Part shown: positions 57,886-64,000 of the stretch, in pieces
Layout: each line of letters starts with the position of its first letter
Numbering within the stretch: the first letter of the stretch is position 1
NCBI RefSeq assembly: GCF_003265705.1
Contig: NW_020312775.1
Coordinates: 4,606,822 to 4,670,821 of the forward strand
Direction: 5' to 3'
Length of the DNA: 64,000 nt
Origin: Callorhinus ursinus
Lineage: Eukaryota > Chordata > Mammalia > Carnivora > Otariidae
Notes under the pieces: generated by a model
What the model was told of the DNA's origin: nothing
The model's input: the letters and a program-made list of their open reading frames with translations, nothing else
The model's database searches: none
Made by a program: the position numbers and the translations under genes

Positions 57886-58665
57886 TCTGTTGATGGGTGT
57901 TTGAGGGAATGTATAGAGTCCAAATTATTGACCAGAACCCAAGCAAGATGCACCTGTTTTCTTGGGAACTTAGGGTTGCTGGTCTCTTGTTTTCCCAGCC
58001 TGTCTTCTGTGGGAGGGGCCTGCCGCGCTGTTACTCAGGCAACCATGTTTGGGCGGAGTTGCCCTGCTCCCCTGTGGCAGGGGGTGGGCTCAGCAGGAAT
58101 CAGTTTTTGGGGCTTTTGTTCTCTGGTGGCTTTCCGTGTCTCTTCCACAAGTCAGAGCAAAGAGACTGTTTCCAACCCTCTGCCTCAGAGCAGAGAGACC
58201 ACAGTCTGTTCTTCAGTGAGCTCTCCAGGCCACACTGTCTCTCTTTCTGTCTGTGTTGCTATAAACTGCAGCGTCCTGGGTTGTGTGCCCCTCCACAGTG
58301 CCCCCAGTCCTGCCTCCAGGTCGGAGCACGTCTCTGCCCTTTGTGCTTCTAAAACCACCAGCCGCTCCCAGTTCGCACGCGGGACCCCGCTGCTCCTTGT
58401 TTCTGCCCCGGGGGCTGCCCTAAAGTTCTTTCCCCGCCGCAACCGGTCTGCGAGTCAGTGCCTCGTCCCCAGCGTGCAAGGCTGTCGCTCACCAGCGGTG
58501 TAGGATCGCCATGGACAGGCTTCCTCCCACTGCCATTTATTCTCCGATATCTGCCCGTGGAATCAGGGCTCCCTGCTTTGTACCTCAAAACCAACCACCT
58601 GCGATATTCTGTTTGTAGAGATCCGGATCTTCTTACACCTCAGGCTGGTTTCGTGGGTGCTCAAA
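57886..58665 (-). promoter_or_regulatory. L1 5' UTR, minus strand
   Basis: GC-rich, CpG-containing 5' UTR of the 52635-58665 L1, expected to have been its promoter. It is about 780 bp long, against 1.8 kb for the L1 at 10577, and lacks the tandem pyrimidine-rich units found there. Confidence 0.75.
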
Positions 58666-60889
58666 GTGATCATAAAAATTTTTTAATAGAGAATGGGATT
58701 GAAGGATGCTAATCTTTTCCCTAAAACACATGTTTATAGCTTGTGCCTTATTGCTTGGACTATATGGCTGTACCATATTACCACCACCTGGTGGCAGCAT
58801 ACCTAATTTGAAAATTTGCAAGATTTTTTCCATTGGAACAATATAAATATTCCCTTAAAAGGCAATACTGTAAGACTAGAAATATGAAGGACAAAAAATA
58901 TCACACAGAAATAGGTTATTGTGATCCCTTTTTGCCATTTACTCATACATTTATTTTCTTGGTTGCTAATCTGAGATAATTTGTCCTTGGCACATGTATT
59001 GAATCATAGTTTTCTTTCAAGTGCTATATAGATTTCCAAATGTTGGAGATAAGTTTGTGGGTTTGTGCTTATGGCCTATGAATGCTTTGATTAACTTGTT
59101 AATGAGACAGGGGAATCTCATTACATGAAAGTTTGTCCTGATGAAAAAAATCTTAAGTATATGATAACAAGTCTGTGCAAACAGGGCTTGTCCTGGGCAA
59201 AATGATGAGATATGTGAAACTTTTCTATGCCCTGCATTCTTCCCCCTATTTCAGTATCTCAGATCTCCAGAAGTCCTCTCTCTCCAAGGACCTGTTCTGG
59301 TTCTCTCCTCCCTGTCCAGAATATAGCTTCTCACCCACACTTTCCCTAGATCCTGACCAGGGCTTCTCTCACCACATTCTTCTAAGCCCCACTTTCAAAT
59401 TGAAATTGATCTATTTTATATCTTCTCTTACCTTCTCTCAAGCTCTTCAAGATTTTTAATGCAGGGGCTCCCAATGTTCTATCCACAGCAATGGGTGTGT
59501 CTGATGATATTCATGTACATGACATGACTCCCATAAGGTATCAGGATTTCTGCAATTCTTGGTGCACCATCTGTAATTCTTGCCTACTCAAAAAAGCCTA
59601 TCCACGTGCAAAAAAGAGGGATATTATATTATAGGGATATTCTTGAACCTGCTCTAATTTTATTTTTTTAAATAAATCCTTTAAACTGTAGAGCTTTTTA
59701 ATCCACCATATTACTTATGATATCTCACAACTGACTGTGACATATCAGTATGTTAAGATATTTGAATAACACTGTTCTGGTCATGGTCTGACACAATATA
59801 TTAACCAGTTTATCTGAGAATCAAAAGTTTGCTAAAAAATGTTGAGCTGGCTTCCCTTTATCTTCCAAAATAACTATGGTAACATGAGAAGGAAGAGAAT
59901 AACATTTTGACAGGTTATTGAAAAAGATGTTTGGACCTTTTACTAGATTTTAAATAGTATCATGTAGTTTTTAACCTACCTATGCACAGTGTCAATCCTT
60001 TGTACATTCCTCAGTGTTGGGTTAGTAGACATCTATTGGATACATTACCCAGCACATCTTTTCAAAGGATTGACCCATCTTTGATCTACATGATTGCAGG
60101 AGAAACTCCAAAGTTAGACACTGTAACCCCAACCCCTAGCCAGGCTTATTGTTGAACTAAGAGTAAGCCGAACCAATTTGGATATGGAAATAGGAAAGAA
60201 ACCAGTTTCTTTCTGAGTGGATGAGAACATAGAATCCTGAACACTGAGGTTGCCATGTTCTTTTTTATGAGGCAGATAAAACCAGCAGCCAAACCTGGAC
60301 TATAGAGGACAATAAAGAAAGCTCAGATGACATCTGAGTTCTCATTTTATTTTCTTCTTGAGGCCCAGTTACATTTCTGTCCATGTGCTCTGAGACACTC
60401 CTTTATCCTCATTATAATCCCTCTCTCTTTTTTTTTTCTTCAGCAACACTAAGTTGGCATTCCATTACTTTCAAACAAAGAATTCCTCAATGAGATAGCT
60501 GGTAACATAAAATTTCATTAAATGTATTTATAGTCCCTTTCTTAAGGGGAAGGATCACTTGGGGTGTGATTTTTAAGAACGCAATAAGTTAATTTTATTG
60601 TTCTTTCCCATTTTCTTTTCCTTGACAAAAAGTGGGGGAATAAAATGCAGATTACTTATCTGTTTACATTACAATTAAAGGTAATCTCTTAGAGGGGAAG
60701 GACTATGATTTTTTTTGCTTTAATCCTAAAGTGTCTGACATGGCACCATATACATGATGGAACCTTATAATTACTTCATCATAATGTTGCACTTGATTAC
60801 AAAACAGGTAAAACCTCAGTTGACCATGAACTTAGAGAAGAACAAAACAGAGGAAAAGCTGTGATCAAAGGAAATTTGACAGATTATAT
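58666..60889. other. Long spacer, no feature recognised
   Basis: About 2.2 kb with no named repeat. The plus-strand frame 59175-59459 (94 codons, Ser/Leu-rich) has no recognisable family. I leave it uncalled. Confidence 0.5.
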
Positions 60890-61625
60890 TTTCCAAAGAT
60901 GGCTACAATAGCTCCCATCCCACATGCCCTCTAGAAAGTTGCCACTCCTTCCTCAAGATATGCAGTCTAGGCACCTGGGTGGCTCAGTCGGTTAAGCTCC
61001 TGCCTTCAGCTCAGGTCATGATCTCAGGATCCTGGGATCGAGCCCTGCATCTGGCTCCCTGCTCATTGGGGAGTCTGCTTCTTCCTCTCCCTCTGCCCCT
61101 CCCCCCCAGTTCATGCTCTCTCCCTCTCAAAAAAATAAATAAAATCTTTAAAAAAAAAAAAGGTGTCCAGTCTAGTTCTCCTTCCCTTAAATCTAACTGG
61201 GCTTGTGACTTACTTGCAACCAGTAATGAGGTAGTAATAATGCAGCGGGATTTCTGAGGCTAGGTCTTGAACGGTGATGCAGCTTCTGCCTTGTTTGATG
61301 GAACAATCACTCTTAAAGCTTTCAGACACCCTGTAACCAGTCCAATAGCCCAGAGACTGCCACACTGTGAGGCAGCCCAAACCAGCCATAGAGAAGTACT
61401 GAAGTTGCGCAGAGATGCCCAGCCAACTCCCTCTGCTCCAACCCACCGTTGTCCAGCTCCAACCACTGTCTGACTGTAACTGTATGAGAGACTCCAATTC
61501 AGAACCTCCTAGATGAACATTCCTGACTTCCTGACCCACGGAAACAATGAGAGGTGATAACAAGGTTGTTGTCTTCAGTCTCTACATTTTGGAGTGACTT
61601 GTTATATCTCAATAATAATTAGAAC
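60890..61625 (+). mobile_element. MaLR-type (MLT1-like) LTR, plus strand
   Basis: 'ccaaagatggctacaatagc', 'agaaagttgccactcctt', 'gggcttgtgacttacttgca', 'ttcctgacttcctgacccac', 'ggagtgacttgttatatctc' and 'aataattagaac' follow the order of a mammalian MLT1-family LTR. No coding internal part is present. It is split by the SINE at 60971-61163. Confidence 0.75.
60971..61163 (+). mobile_element. Can-SINE, plus strand, inside LTR
   Basis: Head gcacctgggtggctcagtcg and tail aaaaaaataaataaaatctt. The TSD is (g/c)cagtctag at 60962-60970 and 61167-61175. Confidence 0.94.
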
Positions 61626-62345
61626 AGGAAGAGAATTTGGTCCCATGCATTTCTTGGCTTTCATCATTTCCTGTTTTCTTGGTGCCATTCTGCAATCATT
61701 TAAGGGTTATTGACAAAGAAGCAAACAGACAAAAACATTTGAGGACCAAAACCTCAAAGCAAAGCAGATGAGAAAATGCATTATTCTTAGTTGTATTTTT
61801 TTTTCTTAAAAATAAATCTATTCTTTCTTAAAAATAATTTATCTGGCCTTTCTTTGGAGCAACACCATTTTATTTAGTGCTTTCCATATCCATTTCTTCC
61901 ATATGTGAAATGTGGTGGTAATGAGCCAGATAATGGATTTGGTGGTGAAATTGTTTTGGTTACTCAATGATTGTAAGTTTGTAGTGATGTATAATTACAA
62001 AGAATATGCTTATAGACAACTGAAGGGAAGGGAAAGGAAGAAGAGAAAAACCAATTCAGATTTAATAATGGCTTATCCTGATAATCTACTGACTTAATAG
62101 CTATTGTAAGTTCTGATACTCATATGCCCCTTACAAAATGATTGACTCAAATAGCAAATTGCCCATGCAGGTCATGACCATCCCTCTTTGTAGGATACCA
62201 TGTAATTATGCTCTGTATAACCAGAAGAAGGTGAAGGTCTACAGAGACATTTGCAGTGAGATTTGTGGATGAAATGGTGGCTTTACTGTAGGTGATGTTG
62301 AGCAATGCTTAAAAGAATTCCCATGCAATCTTCCAACTTTAGGAA
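61626..62345. other. Spacer, no feature recognised
   Basis: AT-rich. The frame 61912-62097 is not recognised. Confidence 0.5.
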
Positions 62346-62351
62346 AAAAAC

Positions 62352-62357
62352 TTTATT
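62352..62357 (-). terminator. Candidate poly(A) signal AATAAA
   Basis: AATAAA on the minus strand, about 210 nt after the stop of the candidate exon, followed by a T-rich run (gtttttttcc). The spacing suits a mammalian 3' end, but the hexamer is common by chance in AT-rich DNA. Confidence 0.3.
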
Positions 62358-62565
62358 TCCTTTTCATACTTTAGAAATTAAAATGCAGTTACCTACCCCA
62401 ACCTTAGCACTCAGAGGAAGTTATTTCATCCACTTGTTTCCAACACAGCAAGTTTTAGCCATATGACTCTGCATATCTAAAGAGTACATGCAAATTTTAG
62501 TCAATATTTTAATTGTTTTTCCCAACCACCTGTGAAAGAAAACTTTGGCAGTCTAGGAAAATATA

Positions 62566-62829
62566 TTAACTTTCTCTAGGGTCCCAGAACATGGAAGATG
62601 TAATTTGCCAAATGGCACCCTTGTGGTCTATAAGTTGATGCAGCTTCTCCAAGTGTCTAACTTTCCCCTGGGGAAGAGTGGAAACCTTTGGAGAAATTGG
62701 CTCATTAATAATGAAAGATATATGAAGTTTACTCAATGAATGTAGAGAAGTGAAATTTGGCTCTTTTGGAGGCAGTTTGAGACTTTGTCTCTGATGATGC
62801 CTTTTCACAACTCTGATAGACTGTTGAAT
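62566..62829 (-). CDS. Candidate terminal coding exon, unknown gene (hypothetical)
   Basis: An open frame of 87 codons plus stop runs from 62829 to 62566. Immediately upstream on the minus strand lies a strong acceptor-like site, tgttttcttcccag, which would join at codon phase 0. The predicted residues are polar and basic, not low-complexity (IQQSIRVVKRHHQRQ at the start, GAIWQITSSMFWDPRES at the end). No repeat family covers it, and an AATAAA follows at 62357-62352. I do not recognise the protein. Any earlier exons would lie beyond the right edge of the window or in the L1-rich DNA next to it. It may be a chance frame. Confidence 0.28.
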   Translation of the reverse strand: MQQSIRVVKRHHQRQSLKLPPKEPNFTSLHSLSKLHISFIINEPISPKVSTLPQGKVRHLEKLHQLIDHKGAIWQITSSMFWDPRES

Positions 62830-62844
62830 CTGGGAAGAAAACAC

Positions 62845-63305
62845 TTTGCAAGTGAAAATATGTATGACAAATATTAATGAATATTAAGTCCTATACTGCA
62901 TGGAAATATAAAATGTAATGGTTCTAGTTAAAATTTATTTCTTCTGGAAAATAAGGATTGGTTCCATCCAAAATAGCACATAATGGAAAAATGCCGTGAC
63001 TTAAAAATTATATATTAAATGATAATTATATTCATCCACAAAGCTTGATGTTCATGGCCATTTCATTATAATTGTTATTATTTTACTTATTTAGCACAGT
63101 TTTAAGAACAATCTGGCTACAAAACACATGCCTTGGCTCAGATAATGTACAGTTACCATAGTCCTAAACCAGCATGATTTTTTTTCAGCTTCATTTATTT
63201 TTTTGAAATATCTTTTGAAACATCAGCTTAGCCTCAAATGACAGAAATAGGGGAAAACACTGTGTTTGACCTTCCTACTACCCTGTCACCTGCTAGAGAG
63301 CTCCA
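62845..63305. other. Spacer, no feature recognised
   Basis: AT-rich sequence between the candidate exon and the terminal old L1. Confidence 0.5.
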
Positions 63306-63309
63306 GGTA

Positions 63310-64000
63310 ATTGTATTTATTGAGGTAAAATTCACATAACATAAAATTGACCCTTTTAAAGTATAAAACTAATTTACATTTAGCACATTCACAATGTTGT
63401 ACAACTATCACTTCCTTTTAGTTCCAAAATATTTTCAACACTCTAAAAGGAGACTCCATATCCATTAAGCAGTAATTCTCTATTCCCCCTATCTCTAGCC
63501 CATAGCAACCACAAATGTGCTTTCTGATTCTATGGATTTATCTATTCTGGATATTTCATATAAATGGAATGATACAACATGTGACCTTCTGTGTCTAACT
63601 GCTTTTACTTAGCATTATGTTTTCAAGGTTCATCCATATTGTAGCATATACTAGTACATCATTTGTTTTCATGGTTGTATAATACACCATTTTATGGTAT
63701 AACTTTTTTTCAAAGATTCTGTTTATTTGTCAGATAGAGAGAGAGAGTGCACAAGCAGAGGGAGTGGCTGGCAGAGGGAGATGCAGGCTCCCCACTGAAC
63801 AAGGAGACTGATGTGGGACTTGATCCCAGGACCCCAGGATCACGACCTGAGCTGAAGGCAGACACTTAAACAACAGAGCCACCCAGGCATCCATGTATGG
63901 TATAACTTTATTTATCCAGTCATCTGTTAATGGACATTTGGGTTGTTTCCACCTTTTGACAATTGACAGTACTGCTCTGAACACTGGTGTACAGGTATTC
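63310..64000 (-). mobile_element. Old L1 3' end, minus strand, runs off the window
   Basis: 'tttattgaggtaaaattcac', 'ttcacaatgttgtacaacta', 'ccatagcaaccacaaatgtg' and 'tatctattctggatatttca' are the complement of an old mammalian L1 3' end. It is split by the SINE at 63708-63895 and continues past 64000. Confidence 0.87.
63708..63895 (-). mobile_element. Can-SINE, minus strand, inside old L1
   Basis: Complementary head (gagccacccaggcatcc) at the right. The TSD tatggtataacttt is perfect at 63693-63706 and 63896-63909. Confidence 0.95.

Larger units (their letters stand above)
52635..58665 (-). mobile_element. Near full-length L1, minus strand
   Basis: 3' end at about 52635 (tttttaattttattatgtta), ORF2 stop at 53099, ORF2 start at 56914, ORF1 56996-57885 and a GC-rich 5' UTR to about 58665. 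Against the start of the L1 at 2176-8864 it lacks roughly the first 90 bp, so it is slightly 5'-truncated. The TSD is unclear (ataaa-T-rich on both sides). It carries a retrocopy in its 3' UTR at 52687-52864. Confidence 0.94.

Noticed and set aside
57862..58503. 213-codon plus-strand frame
   Set aside because: It is antisense to the 5' UTR and ORF1 start of the 52635-58665 L1 and is explained by GC-rich composition.
59175..59459. 94-codon Ser/Leu-rich plus-strand frame
   Set aside because: No recognisable motif and no clear acceptor or donor site. Chance frame most likely.

Overview
The window looks like non-coding nuclear DNA of a carnivoran mammal. The best fit is an arctoid caniform (bear, pinniped or mustelid kind). 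The evidence is at least 14 copies of a tRNA-Lys-derived Can-SINE whose head reads like gcgcctgggtggctcag and whose body ends in a pyrimidine-rich stretch plus (AAATA)n. They sit beside carnivore-type L1 elements, and this SINE form differs from the dog SINEC_Cf and from the cat form. I found no intact protein-coding gene. Nearly every long reading frame is a broken LINE-1 ORF2 or ORF1, or its antisense shadow.

Layout. At 1-2158 there are old repeats, a Can-SINE and a PPIA (cyclophilin A) processed pseudogene. At 2176-8864 a full-length minus-strand L1 has 17-bp target-site duplications (TSDs) and a SINE inside it. At 9973-19385 there is a four-level stack: an old minus-strand L1 was hit by an L1 3'-UTR stub, which was hit by a full-length plus-strand L1 (10577) that carries a transduced tag, a second tandem L1 3' half and a second tag. 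At 19386-22262 a 5'-truncated L1 is joined to a target that has lost sequence, and 348 bp of it recur in inverted orientation at 21915-22262. At 24627-27725 an old L1 holds a younger L1 and two SINEs. From 28 to 45 kb lie mostly ancient MIR, L2, MER5A and MLT1 relics, a truncated L1 (37206-39514) and spacer. From 45 to 52 kb are a twin-primed L1, a hAT transposon with a perfect 8-bp TSD, more SINEs and AT-rich spacer. At 52635-58665 a near full-length minus-strand L1 holds an unidentified mRNA retrocopy in its 3' UTR. From 58.7 kb to the end are spacer, a MaLR-type LTR, a possible terminal coding exon on the minus strand (62829-62566, with AATAAA at 62357-62352), and an old L1 with a SINE.

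How the parts work together. L1 ORF2 (endonuclease plus reverse transcriptase) is the machinery that inserted the SINEs, the PPIA pseudogene, the unidentified retrocopy and the other L1s here. Poly(A) tails and TSDs at most junctions record this. All L1 ORFs seen carry stops or frameshifts, so none should now be autonomous. Family names come from remembered consensus sequences, not from a database search, and names of ancient repeats are less certain than those of the SINEs and young L1s.
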